Assembly: GCA_023375785.1 (NCBI GenBank)
Contig: SZWC01009435.1
Coordinates: 74,087-107,639 of the forward strand
DNA length: 33,553 nt
Direction of reading: 5' to 3'
Source of the DNA: Penium margaritaceum
Lineage: Eukaryota > Streptophyta > Zygnematophyceae > Desmidiales > Peniaceae
The position numbers were made by a program, and so were the translations under genes. The stretch's first letter is position 1, and the number at the start of each line of letters is the position of its first letter. Shown piece after piece: positions 1 through 10,865 of the stretch. The notes under the pieces were generated by a model. The model made no database searches. It was given only the letters and a program-made list of their open reading frames with translations, and was not told the origin of the DNA.

Positions 1-1095
1 GCGCGTGTTACCAGCCGAATCCTGTGACCAGGATGAAGAAAGAAAGCGGCACAAGGAAGCAAGGATCCTGATAGCAGAAGCAAAAAATTGGGCGTGACAG
101 TAGGATGAGCAGTGGCGCCAAGAAGAGGCAAAGCAAAAACAAGAACAGTAGGGTGCTGGAGTAGCAGGAGAGCGTGAACAACAGACCACGTCAATGACCA
201 CATCACGGAAGAGGAAAGAAGTTGGGAGTAAGGCGCAACCAAGGAAGCATCTACGGAAGGCAAAAAGAGATGCTGATGGATCGAAAGCCTCCATGTCCCA
301 GACTCTAGTCAGTCCAAAGGAGATGGTCCAGATGTTTGACGCTAGAGTAAACACAGCCTTGGACAAGGCACTGAGTTAGATGTGGGCGCTCATCAGCGGA
401 GTCCCAATCACTGGCCCCTCTGTACCTCGGAAGCTAAACCACAAGAGACGGGACCGGCGATTAGCAGGCCCACACCCACACAACAACTACTGCCCGGGGT
501 GCTGGCTATGACCAAGAAGGTGGTGGGAGGACAAAAAGTGGAACCACTAACAGCAGGGAAGGAGAAAACAAAAGGTGGATTAAAGAAGAAGCCTGTGGTG
601 GTCAACCCTGAGCTGACAGAGCCGGACAAAGAAGAAGGGAATAGCGACGGGGAGGAAGAGATCCCTTTAGGGTACCTACCACTGAGGAAGCTCAAAAGGA
701 AGGAAGAAACAACCTCTCCCACCGCAATGGAGGAACATTGACGAATGGAACCCCTCCGCGTGGGAGCTACGTTATCTGGGCATTTCTTGTATCTTTCCAG
801 GACCGAATGACTGGTAATAGCTGCCTTAGAGCACGTACGATGGCACAAATCTCATCATCCTCAAGCAGATGGTGGAACAAGGAAGGAAGGAGGAAGAGGA
901 GGAAGCAAGATGCAAGCAAGAGACAGCAGTAGCAGCAGTGGTAGCAGTGGAGGGAACCTCGTTCATAGGAAAGAAGAGAAAAGGACACAAGCGGGACCCA
1001 GCTTATGTGGCGGGATAGGAGGAACATGTCGGGGCAAGAGGCAAGGAGGACCTAGACTTCACTGAGAAAAAGGGTGGCCCGCGTGAGAGATATGA
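1..1095 (+). pseudogene. Charged low-complexity coding remnant upstream of integrase
   Basis: Short open stretches on the plus strand (about 2-97, 194-379, 382-741) encode Lys/Glu/Gln-rich, coiled-coil-like sequence, for example a Q/E-rich run near 100-190 and a K/E-rich run near 600-720. Frames change and stops are frequent. I see no reverse transcriptase or RNase H motif here, although a Ty3/gypsy element would have RT just upstream of the integrase that follows. It may be a Gag-like or linker portion of the same element with RT deleted, or a different element. No function is assigned; the minus-strand frames opposite look like shadows. Confidence 0.3.
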
Positions 1096-1133
1096 ATGGT
1101 AAGTTTGGGCGGTGGCACAAATGTTTGTAACGA

Positions 1134-1990
1134 TTGGATGGAGCCCCTGAAGCACTACCAAGAGGTATTGTATCATGTGACAGAGTTTTACTGTGCCCTT
1201 CATCGACAACACATCATCTGTTACGACCAATGCAAGCTTGCCTTGCTTGCACATGCTGTGATGAAACATGTGAGGATGGGCGCCTGTGGAAGAAGCCAAA
1301 TACGGAGCAAGGGTTCTGCAATGTATGGGTCCCGCCCCCAGAAATCCAGAAGTTTGTGGTGCAAACCTGCCACAATCATAACCGCAGGGGGGTAGACACG
1401 CTGACCCGTTGACTCTGCACCCGAGTACATATCTTCAACCTAAAAGGCATGGTGGAACAGGTGACACAGGAGTGCTTCACCTGCAATGCTTTGAAAAGGC
1501 CAGGCCCATGTGACATTCATCCCTACATACCCGCCAACTATGGGTATCCCATGAGCTGCAAAAAACTTGGACCAAGAGCAGGTACTTGGTAGCAGCAGTG
1601 GACCACTTCACGAAACATCTCTTTGTTTGCGTCTAGCCTAACAATACGGCGGAGAAAGCTGCGCATTTCATCAGGGGGGAAATATTCTATAAGTTTGGCG
1701 ACTACAATATCAACCACAGTGACAATGGAACGGAGTTCCAGGGAGACTTCCGCACGGGATTGAGCGCTGGAGCGTCCATCACGTGCACTCAGGGAACTGC
1801 CGGCCGGAATCACAGGGGCTGGTAGAGCGGATGCACGAGGTGCTGTAGCGGGCAGTGGAAGTTGTGGAGGAGAAAAATTAGGATGAAGTGTTGAAGCCAA
1901 CCGCATACTACATCAACACCACCCCCATCTCAGCCACCACCTTCTCGCCTCACTTTTGTTCGGTGAGGCACCTCGTGCCTTACCAATGAT
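1134..1990 (+). pseudogene. Retroviral-type integrase remnant (H2C2 finger plus DDE core)
   Basis: An integrase joins element DNA to the host genome. The piece starts with a DGRLWKK-like entry segment near 1274, then an H2C2 zinc-binding domain (CHNHNRRG near 1355, CFTC near 1480). After a frame change the catalytic core follows: VDHFTKHLF (first Asp, near 1600), HSDNGTEFQ (second Asp, near 1720) and LVERMHEVL (catalytic Glu, near 1820). A segment like the usual YNTTPHSATGFSP motif (YINTTPISATTFSP) lies near 1905-1950. This arrangement is typical of Ty3/gypsy and retroviral integrases and differs from the copia type further right. At least two frameshifts and several stops show it is dead. 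A Ginger- or Maverick-type integrase is a less likely alternative. Confidence 0.65.
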
Positions 1991-2021
1991 GCAGTAGCCG
2001 CTCACACTGCCTGACTGGGAT

Positions 2022-2687
2022 ATGCCTGCAGAAAAGGCAGATGAAGAGGAGGTTGTGGCGGAAAGGATGAAGGAGGAGGAGAAGGAGAGGTGGAAAAACA
2101 AAAAGCGGGACAGGACGGTACAAGAGTGGCTAACGGAGCGGAGCAGCAGAATGCAGCAATCAGGCCACTTGTGTGCTTCCATGATAGTCCACGGCACATG
2201 CAATGTGAAGAACAAGGGCATTCTCAGACACCGCATCCACGTGAATGACTTCGTCATGCGCTGCAACTTCCCCTGGGATAAGCAGGAAATTAGCCTCTCT
2301 CTTGACGTGTTGTTTCTCTATAGGTAGGACGCGATGTATCTATGGCTGGAAGGCAAGAACGGCAGGGGTGAGCATGCACACCCCTGCACAGAATTTTGTC
2401 TATTTCCTGAGTCATGGCGTGCACACATCTGCGGGGTCGGAAACAAGTTGCCTTCCAACGAGGATCCACAGGGATGGACCCTTACGGAGATCTTCGAGCT
2501 AAGGATGGCGGAGATTCTTGCGGATGAACTGCTCATGGCTGAAGCACCAGAAGTAATGCAGCAGATAGTCATGGAAGAAGAGAGGAGAGATGCTGTGGAG
2601 AAGCGGAGGGAGAAAGAAGAAGCCGCACAACTGCAGCAGCCAAGAGAGCAAGAGCAACAGGCAGAGGGTTCCACGGAAGGGGTATAA
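2022..2687 (+). pseudogene. Acidic/coiled-coil segment following the integrase
   Basis: A single frame runs through with one internal TAG (2325-2327). The first part (2022-2160) is Glu/Lys/Arg-rich and continues the post-integrase frame after a TLPDWDMPAEKAD segment. The middle (2160-2470) is a mixed-composition globular-looking stretch with scattered Cys. The end (2500-2687) is strongly helical and E/Q/R-rich. No chromodomain or known C-terminal integrase domain is recognisable. I infer it belongs to the same element as the integrase because direction and composition are continuous. Function unknown. Confidence 0.4.
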
Positions 2688-2737
2688 CAGGAGTGAGAGC
2701 AAAGCCAGCGAGCCACGTCTCCAAAAGAGGCATGCAG

Positions 2738-4427
2738 CAATATTGGCCCATGTCATGTCTGCGGAGACAACTTGCTGGGAGGTAAAGAGAATGTGGCCTA
2801 TAGCCGATGCAGAAAAGTAGTGCAGCGAGGCTTTCCGCATTGCCTCTCCAAGTTACACCCATGCCGACTACAGTGAGAATGCATGAAGTGTGAAGAGGAG
2901 CAGGAGTAAGAGCAGAGAGCACATGAAGAGGAGCAGGAGTAAGAGCAAAGAGCACATGAAGAGGTAAAATATGAGGACGACGAGGAGGATGGGGATGAGG
3001 AGAGCAAGGAAACAGACCAAGCGGAAGAGGAAGATCAGGAAGGAGGTAGTGGAGGATGCGAAGGGGGTAATTTTTTGGACTTCCGGATGACTCCATTGGA
3101 TCAAGGTGATGAGGAGTAGTGCCTGGACAATGCTCCCGTGGAGGCAGAGGAAGAAGAGGAAGAAGAGGAAGATGAGATGGATGATCAGCACAGGGATGGA
3201 AGCTTAGAAAATTGGACAGGCGCATGGCCCTCTGGCCACCCGAGACACGATGAGTGGAAAGGAAATGGACAAGCGGCTGTGCCGGGACTGCCGGAAGCTG
3301 ACAGGGACATTGGGGGGTGGAGCAGACGAAATGGGTGTGATGGTATAGTGGCAGTGCCCAAGGTGCGACATAGGTCTCTACGAGGACGTTAATGTGTTGA
3401 AAAGCGCTGAACAAGGGATGGACATCTTCACCTGCGGCAGAAGGCTGTCAATTTAAGAAAGGGTGTCTTGCTCTTGTTACAGTTGTTCCGTAGATTGCAT
3501 CCATAGTGATGAAGAAGAAGAGGAAGAAGGGGAAGAAGAGGAGGAAGAAAAGGGGGAAGGAGAGCCAGAGAGAACGCATGCAAGAGGGGAGGTTCCTCGG
3601 ACAGGAGCAGGAGTGGTGAAAGGGGGGTCGGGTGCAACCACGGGGCAGAAAGACAAGAAAGACGATTTCCCAGGCTGTGCAGAAGAGCTTGTTGGTGACC
3701 AAGAGATGTGTGTCAAATGCAAGAGAAGAAGCCATACCCATTTCATACTCCCAAAAGATGTGGCGGGAGGAATGCACATCTGCATACAATGCTCTAGATA
3801 GCAGGTCACCAAACGAGGATTCTGCACTCTAGAGGACATGAGCAGGAACGAACCCTACTGCGGAACGAGTAGGTGATGTGTTCCAAAATGAAACAAAGAA
3901 GTCGTCAAAATGACATTTGCATGTCGAATATGTGAGAGGTTGTGCTGCAAGGAATGCCTGCTGCAAAAAGAGAAAAGTGTCTGGGTGTGAAAGAGGTGCA
4001 AGGAGAGACCGCAGGGAGTGGTGCCATTCAAGGAGGAGCAAGTGTGTGTGATATTTCAAGAGGAGCGGAAGGGAGCATCTCTGGTATAGTGTGAACAGTG
4101 TGCACGAGTAGTTTGTCAAGGTTGTGCAGATCTGGGGGTGCCAACGGATGGAGGGAACTAGGAGATTGGATTTCCCATGGATGTCTTGACCGGGAAGAGA
4201 AGTTGTGGTGCAAAAAATCCTGAAGGACCTCCGCCCAAATCTGAAGCTGGAATTCCACCACTCTGGCAGCTGCCAGAACATCACACACAAGGAACATGGG
4301 GAGCACCGGAGACGTCCAGTGATGAAGAACCTCGAATGGTTCTACTTCAAGTGCATCAAGGCTCAAAGGGTGGGTTCCTGGCTTATCCCGGCAAAGCTGA
4401 AGTAAAGGCTAGAGAGACCGAACCTTG
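2738..4427 (+). pseudogene. Acidic cysteine-rich reading frame with zinc-finger-like modules
   Basis: Decayed plus-strand coding DNA made of alternating Glu-rich tracts (3140-3180, 3508-3560) and Cys modules. The modules are: CHVCG with further Cys near 2755-2860; CRDC ... CPRC near 3280-3370; SCSCYSCSVDC near 3465-3500; CVKC ... CIQC at 3710-3795; CRIC ... CKEC at 3922-3957 followed by WV-stop-KRC (a PHD-like W-x-C-x2-C ending if the stop was Cys); and a CEQC ... CQGC module at 4090-4125, preceded by a stop where Trp would fit. From 3463 to 4427 one frame persists, broken only by stops. The paired spacing suggests tandem zinc binding (PHD/RING/B-box-like), but no named family is secure. It lies between the integrase and a possible polypurine tract, so it may be a C-terminal extension of the retroelement polyprotein. 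Confidence 0.4.
2891..2964 (+). repeat. 33-bp tandem duplication
   Basis: Two near-identical 33-bp units (2891-2923 and 2924-2956) beginning TGAAGAGGAGCAGGAG, plus the first bases of a third. The units differ by one base. The period is 11 codons, so it preserves frame in the Glu-rich segment. Confidence 0.85.
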
Positions 4428-4428
4428 A

Positions 4429-4444
4429 GTGGAAGGGGTGGGGT
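4429..4444 (+). other. Possible polypurine tract at a 3' LTR start
   Basis: Immediately after the Cys-rich frame ends (TGA at 4425-4427) comes a purine-rich run, GAGTGGAAGGGGTGGGG, then TAA and TGGTGTATACAG. A polypurine tract followed by TG is where a 3' LTR normally begins. No second LTR copy is in the window to confirm it. Confidence 0.35.
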
Positions 4445-5727
4445 AATGGTGTATACAGGATTTTATCCGCAGCTAAAATTTTTCCGCTGTACTGTAAATG
4501 CATCCATGAAACCATGGTGAGAGGGAAAGAACCGGCTGGGTAACCTGCCGAATCCCCGTTGACCAGTCACGGAATGGGAAGAAACTCAGACAGAACGCTG
4601 GCTCCTGCACCTATGCAGCAGAGCGAGGAACGGAGGAATCAGAAATGGAGGACGTGTGAAGCCGGTGGCGGCAAGCAGAGAACGGCTTTCCACGCAGAAA
4701 ATAAGGAAAAAAAAGTGACAAAGAGGAGATGAAGCCGAGACAAGAATGTTAAAGGTTGCAATCGCAAGCAGTTAAACGGTGACGAAAAGAAGGAGAGCGG
4801 CTGGACAGGTTTCATGGGAATGCACTGAAGCCATGGATCCACAAAGGCACAGTGGAGAGGTGCGGAGCATGAAACATGTGGGAGGGACATTCAAGCACTA
4901 CCAAGCTGGGTGGCGGAACATGGCGAGTCACAGAGGAACAGAAGATCAGAAGAAGTGTAGAATAATGTTATAGGGATGGGAGCTAGCCAAAAAGAGGAAA
5001 AAGGGATGGATAGATAGGAGGATGTGGAAGAGGGAAGAGGTCCTCATTGTATCATGCATGTTTGTGCGTGAGGGACAAGACCGATGGTGTGGCAGACCCG
5101 TGTGGAGTCCCACGTAGTACTTGAGAGTATTGCAGCCAGTACTCATTCAGTTCATGTACCTTGGCATGAATACTTGCAATCAATGTTCAACTCCCAGACT
5201 CTCACTTGCTTCCCTGTCTTGCCTCTCACAATCCCTGCTTTACACGTTGCTCAAGTGATCCACGGAACTTTACCTATGCCTGTGTGCGGGCTTGTGTTGG
5301 CCAAGGAGGGACCCAAGGGGTCCTGCAGAGTGGTCCAAGATCCAGGAAGGGCTTAGTGGACCTCCATCCTGCAGAAGTCAAGTGGCTAGCACACGAGCAA
5401 GATCGGAGAGGCACATAATTGTTGAGTAACTTGGTGTAAGTGCGGATCTTTCTCCTGCCTATCTTAAAATTGTCTTACATGTGTGGTTCCATTTGTGAGA
5501 TGAGTGTGTGAACTTGACAGCAGATCAGCTAAGGTACGTCCACGATGGAACTAGCAACACAGTCTTCTTGTAATGTGGTTGTAGCTGACTAACATAAGAA
5601 AACGTCAGGCGGCATTCTGCGGAAGGAGGTCGTAGTCATTGGTCCGTTTAAGTGCAACATATTGTGGTCAAGGATGAGAACTTAACTTGTCAAGTTGTAG
5701 AATAGATATTGTAGCAAGGGTCATTCC
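4445..5727. other. No recognisable gene; possible LTR remnant at left
   Basis: Only short frames without recognisable motifs occur here. If the purine tract at 4429-4444 is genuine, the first part would be a 3' LTR starting TGGTGTATAC; I could not find its end. The rest (about 5000-5727) is mixed-composition DNA that would lie downstream of the DUF659 gene relic on the minus strand. Confidence 0.3.
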
Positions 5728-6591
5728 TCACAAGAAAAGAAGATTAGGTTGATGTAGATGCACAAATCTGTGTTGGAAGCACTTGCGACAGATGAAATCA
5801 TTTCGCGGAGAACGGTGAGGTCGAAAGTGGTAGCGGTAGAAAATAGAGGCGGAAGTTTTTGGCGTAGCAATGTGGTAAATTTCCTTGGCGTTCCAAGCCA
5901 CTGCATCGTAAATTGGCTGTTGCTGCACATCAGCCCACTCTTCCATTGCAAGGGACATCCCGTAGTTGGGCCAGCCCTGCTTCAGCGATGCATGCAGCTG
6001 CTTGAGTTTCACATCCAGCTTTGGCAGCAGCTCGGACACCACCCTTCCACGGTTAGGCAGGCAGAAGTTTGGCGTTGTGCTTTGAGCAGTCTGCACCACT
6101 TCCAAGAGCAAGGGCTCTTTGCAAAAGGAGATCAGGAGTGCTCCACTGATCTTCATCATGTTTGGCTGGAAGCCCAGCCTGTTTCAAGGCCGCGGCATGC
6201 TTACGCTGCTCCCAAAGTGTTGCCCATGCAACTGGCTTCTGGCTTGTCCCCAACTGTCCCCCAGTCCATTTGACAATCTGGGGTTCAATGGCTTCCATCC
6301 ATGCAATGGTCGTGGCTTGCGCTCCAATCCGAGTGCATTACAAGCAAGCGGAGGAGGATAGTTGCAGCAGCCAGAATCCCAGTTCCTTCTCCAAAATGCT
6401 CCTTGATTCTACCGCATGTGCCACTCAAAGTGACCCCGCATGCACCACAGTAAAATCCCAGATGTTTAGCTACCCTTGCCAGACATCTGGGATTGTCAGA
6501 CGGTGGCGTGACAATTCTAGTGTGAGGAAATCCCCATGGAGGCATCCCTCCGGAGAAGGGTTTAAGTCCACTTGAGTGAAACGGAGAATAG
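5728..6591 (-). pseudogene. BED zinc finger / DUF659 hAT-type transposase gene relic, main part
   Basis: Read on the minus strand from 6591 down. A BED-type finger is at about 6470-6380: YCGACGVTLSG ... RIKEHFGEGTGI gives C-x2-C and the conserved RIK-x-H, while the final Cys appears lost to Ala. A linker near 6298-6053 (other frame) is followed by a DUF659-like block at 6159-5728: LPNRGRVVSELL, then WPNYGMSLAMEEWADVQQQP and a segment ending HIATPKTSAS, matching the family pattern W...G.SL...WAD...RP. Such proteins are hAT-type transposases or domesticated derivatives. At least two frame changes make it a pseudogene, and the C-terminal catalytic/dimerisation part is not seen. Its N-terminus lies at 18188-18271, separated by element A. 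Confidence 0.55.
6587..6591. repeat. Left target-site duplication of element A
   Basis: AATAG directly abuts the LTR start. The other copy, AACAG, is at 18188-18192 (4 of 5 identical). Confidence 0.7.
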
Positions 6592-7228
6592 TGTTAGCTA
6601 CTGAGCTAACCACCTCCGGCCGAAAAAGCTCACAAAGGTTCTTACACCTTCTTCCTTTGTTGACATGTGTCATGCACCCCAAACTTAATCAGGCGTACAC
6701 TTCACCTTCAAGAGTACTAACTCCTTAGCATTACATCTCAAGAATTGCTCAAGTCGCCAATATCCAAGTGAGCATTAAGTAAGGGCTAATTGATCACATG
6801 CAAGACAAGTCATTTTATGGTTGTCTGTCCAGTCCTCGAACTCAAAAGCACATTCCTAGGAACTGGCCTGAACCAGCCACATCACCAATAGACATGTGCT
6901 ATGGGCTTGACACATAAGCAGCTTAGTGTAAAGTTGACAGACCAACCATATAGCGTCCAAGAAGTTACGGACTTTCTTTCTTGGAAGCTTCCATGGCAAA
7001 CAAGATGTGCATGGGGCCAGGATCAAACTCATGGCCTCCCACTTGGCCAAATCAACAAAATGGCCAAGGTAATCACTCATCCACATGGTGTACTCAAAGG
7101 TCATATCTCACATGAGAGAGAGCATAGTTGAGTCACACTACAATGGATCTAGGGGTCATACCTGTATAAGGAGCGGAGCATTCCTGATCCGTCCTACAAC
7201 ACTGAACAAGGGGCCGAAGCATTCAACA
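6592..7228 (-). repeat. 3' LTR of element A
   Basis: 637 bp, aligning end to end with 17520-18187. On the plus strand it begins TGTTAGCTACTGAGC and ends CATTCAACA. Relative to the other copy it lacks about 20 bp after the opening CTCCGGC and about 20 bp near 6960, with many substitutions. Confidence 0.9.
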
Positions 7229-7230
7229 AA

Positions 7231-7239
7231 TCTCTCCCT
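7231..7239 (-). other. Polypurine tract of element A
   Basis: TCTCTCCCT on the plus strand reads AGGGAGAGA in element sense, two bases before the 3' LTR, the expected site for plus-strand priming. Confidence 0.65.
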
Positions 7240-7358
7240 AACACCTTACGTCAGTGACCATCATCATTGGTCATCACTTGCACTGTCCATGCCGATACCT
7301 TGCATGCCCACCTGGTGGAGATCCTTGTCTAGTGGCTTTGTATGCATGTCTGCCCGGT

Positions 7359-8819
7359 TCAGCATGGTAACGACATACCCGAGCTCCACTGTCTGCTTGT
7401 AGACCAAGTCTTGAGCATAGTGGTAGCGAAATCTCGATGTGCTATAACGACATAATCGAGCTCCATTGTCTTCTTGTAGACAAAATCTTGAGCATAGTGG
7501 TAGCGGATCTCGATGTGCTTTGTGAGCCTGGACAGGACGGGGTTCTTGGACATGTCAATTGTGCTCATGTTGTCAATCTTGATGACCTTCAATGTTGCCT
7601 GTGATGCCTTCATCTCAGATAGCAAGCTTTGCAGCCATTGCATCTCTTTACACACCTTAGCCAAGGCAATGTACTCAGCTTCAGCTATTGACAGAGAGAC
7701 ACATTCCTGCTTGCAACCTGCCCAACTGACTGCACCTCCATTCAACATACACACAAAGCTGGAGGTAGATTTTCTGTCATCAATATTCCCTTCCCAATCA
7801 GCATCAGTGTAGCGCATGAGACGGAGTGACGGAGATCCAGCGATGCCTCCAAACTAGAGTCCCACATGTCGCGTCCCCTGAAGGTAGCGCATGATGCGCT
7901 TCACAGCCTGTCTATGAAGTGGACGAGGATTGGCCAGTAACCGGCTCACATGCCCAACAGCATGGGCTATATCTGGTTAGGTGCTGACAATGACATTCAT
8001 CAGACTACCCATTGCAGACTGATATGGGATGCCCAGCATGTCAGTTTCCTCAGCTTCGTTGGATGGAGACATGGAGGAGTAATGCTTGCACTCTGAGCTC
8101 ATGGGTGTGCTGACAAGCTTGCAATCTGCCATGTCAAATTGTTTGAGGATGGAGTCAATGTACTTTGTCTGGTTCATGCTGATGATACCTGCTGATCTGT
8201 CATGCTTGATGGCAATTCCAAGGTAGAAGTCAAGAGGACCCATGTCCTTTATCTTGAATCTACTAATCAGCTATCCGTTGAGATTGTCTAGAATTTGCAT
8301 TGAAGAAGAGCATAGAATCAGGTCATCGACGTACAAGGCGACCAACATAGTCCCTTTGTCGCTCTCATGCACATACATGCTAGGGTTGTCTTTGCAATGC
8401 ATGAAGGACTCCTTGGCCATGAATGTATCCATCTCCTGGTACCAAAGTCTTGGCACTTGTTTTAGCTCATAGAGCGCCTTCACCAATCTGCACACCTTGT
8501 CCTCGGGAGCATCTACCTCCTCCAGAACCTCCATCAGCACCATCTTGTCAAGTTTGCCATAAAGAAAGGCTGTCTTGACATCCATCAGATGGACCTCCAT
8601 TTTATTGGCAGCAGCTATGGCGAGCATTGACCGGATGGAGGCGAATGTCACAACTGGAGTAAAGGTCTCGTCATACTCTGCACCATGCCGTTGAGATAAC
8701 CCCTTTCCCACAACCCGTGCATTGTACTTGTCTATCTTGCCGTCATGTTTCCCTTTTACTTTCAGCACCCACTTTGACCCCTCAACGTGAGCTCTCGTAG
8801 GTCTGTCTACCAACACCAA
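7359..8819 (-). pseudogene. Element A reverse transcriptase and RNase H
   Basis: RT copies the element RNA and RNase H removes the template. One minus-strand frame runs from 8819 to 7359 with only a few stops (near 8270, 7975 and 7860). RT shows GSKWVLKVKGK, ARVVGKGLSQ, DVKTAFLYGKLD, YELKQVPRLWY and an intact YVDD at 8322-8333. The later segment has KDMGPLDFYLGIA, MNQTKYI and AMGSLMNVIV. RNase H keeps YTDADW, SIAEAEYIAL and IKIDNMS, so the D-E-D residues are present. Its C-terminus goes out of register at a 77-bp tandem duplication (7371-7524). This is the best-preserved RT/RNase H pair in the window. Codons upstream of 8819 continue the frame through a Trp-to-stop region. Confidence 0.9.
7371..7524 (-). 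repeat. 77-bp tandem duplication in the RNase H end of element A
   Basis: Two diverged copies, 7371-7447 and 7448-7524, both beginning CGACATA and containing CGAGCTCCA and CTTGAGCATAGTGGTAGCG. Since 77 is not a multiple of 3, the duplication shifts the frame of the C-terminal RNase H segment. Confidence 0.85.
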
Positions 8820-10372
8820 TGTCCCATTATCCTCGATGGAGCTGAGTTCACTGCAAATTGTTTCATCGCACTCTGCTTTTTCAGGCCACGTGAGTGCCTT
8901 TGCGACAGACGTTGGCTCCTCTTACACCATGAACGAATAGTTGAAGCCTGTCTAGTCACCCTGATCTGCGTCGTAATGCTGCCAAGGTACTTTGAGGCGT
9001 GAAGTGCTCCTTGGACCTGCTGACTATTGCTGTTGATGTGGAGGCTAGAGGTCTACTTCATTGTTGATGATGGGAGAGGAATCATCCTCATGGTGAGGAT
9101 GATCAGATGTATCACAATCAGAGTCTGAGTCCTCCGAGACATCTTCATCACCTCCTCACCCTGTTGCAGCACCTACCTCATGCCATTGTGCTGGTGCTTC
9201 GTCTCCCTCCTCAAGGACAGTGAGCCACTCTCCCTGTTTTGGAGTGTTCTTGAGTTTGAGAAGCTCTCCCTTACTCACAGACCTTTTGTGGTAATCCACG
9301 TATATGCTGCGGATGACCTTCTTGGCTCCTTGGTCCCACAATGCATAGGCTTTGTGGGCGGTGTCATAGCCGATGAAAATAAAATTTTGTGCTCCTGCAT
9401 CAAGCTTTCAAGGGCCCTCACCGGCTTGGACCTTGGCATAGCTGGTGCAACCGAACACCTTGAGATGGGAGGCGTCCTGCTTCCTACCCGACCATGCTTC
9501 TTGAGGCATCTTCAGCTATTGTGTCTACTTCTTCTTGCCTCTCCTTTGCAGAGTTGCTACAGGTGTGAGGTTCACAGGGTAGATAGCCGTACATGTTTCT
9601 TCAGCCCCAGAACCTAGGAGGCAGCTTGGCATCAAAGAGCATGCACCTTGTCATGCCCAAGAGGGTTTGGTTCATCCTTTCTGCTACGCCGTTGCCTTGA
9701 GGTGAGTAGGGGGTAGTGTTTTGGTGTTCAATGCCCTGCAACTTGAGCCACTCCCTGCAGGCTTCATACTCTCCCCCATTGTCTATCTTGAATGCCTTCA
9801 CCTTCTTTCGACTTTGCCGCTCAACCATAGTGAGAAAGGCCTACAGATTCTCCTTCACCTCACTTTTCTTTTTGAGAAAGTACATCTATACTTTGTGGTT
9901 GTTGTTGTCGATGCATGTGAGGATGTATCTATTGTCTCCATTATACAGTATGCAAAAGGGATCATACACGTCAGAGTGAATGGGGTCAAGGGGTGCGAGA
10001 GCACGCATGCCATTGTGCTTGAAGGGTTTCTTTTTCGCCTTGCCCTGAAGGCATGGCTCACACATGATCCTGGCTTCCTCCGCCTCATCGCCTAGCTCCA
10101 TCCCACACACTAGGTCCTGTTTTTCCATCATCCCCAATGCGCAGTGAGCCACGTGCCCAAAGCGTTTGTGCCACAGGTTCTTGGAGAATGTGCACAGGCT
10201 AGAAGGAACAGCCCCGGTGGTTGCATTTGCTTGTGGTTTTTTCTGCCACATCTTCTGTTGCCACCGCTTCCGCTGCTCCAAAATGTCTTTCCTCATCTGA
10301 ATCTACATCGCTACTCTCCTCATCATTACTCTCAGCCAAAGATTCAGCCGTTGAAGTTGTCATTTTGTTATC
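8820..10372 (-). pseudogene. Element A integrase and acidic linker to RT
   Basis: Copia integrase in element sense. LWHKRFGHVAH (GAG-pre-integrase H-x-H signature) is near 10180, CEPCLQGKAKKKPF near 10050, and DPIHSD (first catalytic Asp) near 9990. The TCIDNNNHK segment follows, then KIDNGGEYEA (second Asp, near 9780) and NGVAERMNQTLL (Glu, near 9680), then LPPRFWG. All three catalytic residues are present, but the reading changes frame several times. The linker after IRSIYVDYHKRS (near 9300) becomes Asp/Glu/Ser-rich (about 9150-9060) with a TGA at 9156-9158 near the start of the acidic part. Elements B and C have a stop at the matching place. Confidence 0.85.
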
Positions 10373-10792
10373 CTAGACGTAGAGTCCATCAACGCCAGGA
10401 ACCTGTGCGACAACCTTCTTGGCAGAGTAGGAGATATTGATTTCCTTGCTAGGAAATATCACCGCTTCCTTCTCTGTAAAGACCAGTATCATGACATGGT
10501 CAGTTATCTTAGAGACGGAGAGCAGGTTGGCTGTGAAGGAGGGCAAGTAGACCACCCCCCCTTGCTTGAGGTGAGAATCTCCATTGTTGACGCCCACTGT
10601 GACCAGCTTGTCACCAATCCCCTCGGCTTCCTCAAGCTTGCCATTGGCAACTCTGAAGTTCTTGTTGCATGGAGCAAGAGAGATGAATTCTCTCTTCTCG
10701 TAAGTGATGTGCTCATTTGTACCCGGGTCAAGGCTGTAGGCTCCCGGCCTGAGTATCGCCATCCCTTTGTTGGAAGCACACTCAACCATCAA
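10373..10792 (-). pseudogene. Element A aspartic protease region
   Basis: The retrotransposon protease cuts Gag-Pol. A continuous 139-codon frame contains AILRPGAYSLDPGTNEH, aligning with LDSGTN of B and C, so the D-S/T-G active site is D-P-G here and probably inactive. Downstream features match the family: FRVANGKLEEAEG, GGVVYLPSFTANLLSVSKI, and GVDGLYV before the GAG-pre-integrase segment. Upstream it continues toward the zinc knuckle, which now lies beyond element B at 16442. Confidence 0.85.
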
Positions 10793-10860
10793 GCTTGTGG
10801 AATACTTCTCACCATTTCCTCCTCTTCATTCATCCCTGTCTCCTCCCTCTCTCTTGGGTG

Positions 10861-10865
10861 CACAG
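10861..10865. repeat. Left target-site duplication of element B
   Basis: CACAG abuts the 5' LTR; CACGG (16442-16446) follows the 3' LTR. Four of five bases match. Both lie within element A coding sequence. Confidence 0.75.

Noticed and set aside
8..32. Short similarity of the window start to 4537-4563 (GCCGAATCC…TGACCAG), which could mark a 5' LTR end
   Set aside because: Only about 20 bases match and the flanks do not; too short to call an LTR pair.
2499..3839. Long minus-strand frames rich in Ser, Leu, Pro and Phe
   Set aside because: They are antisense shadows of the Glu/Lys-rich plus strand, with no family motifs.
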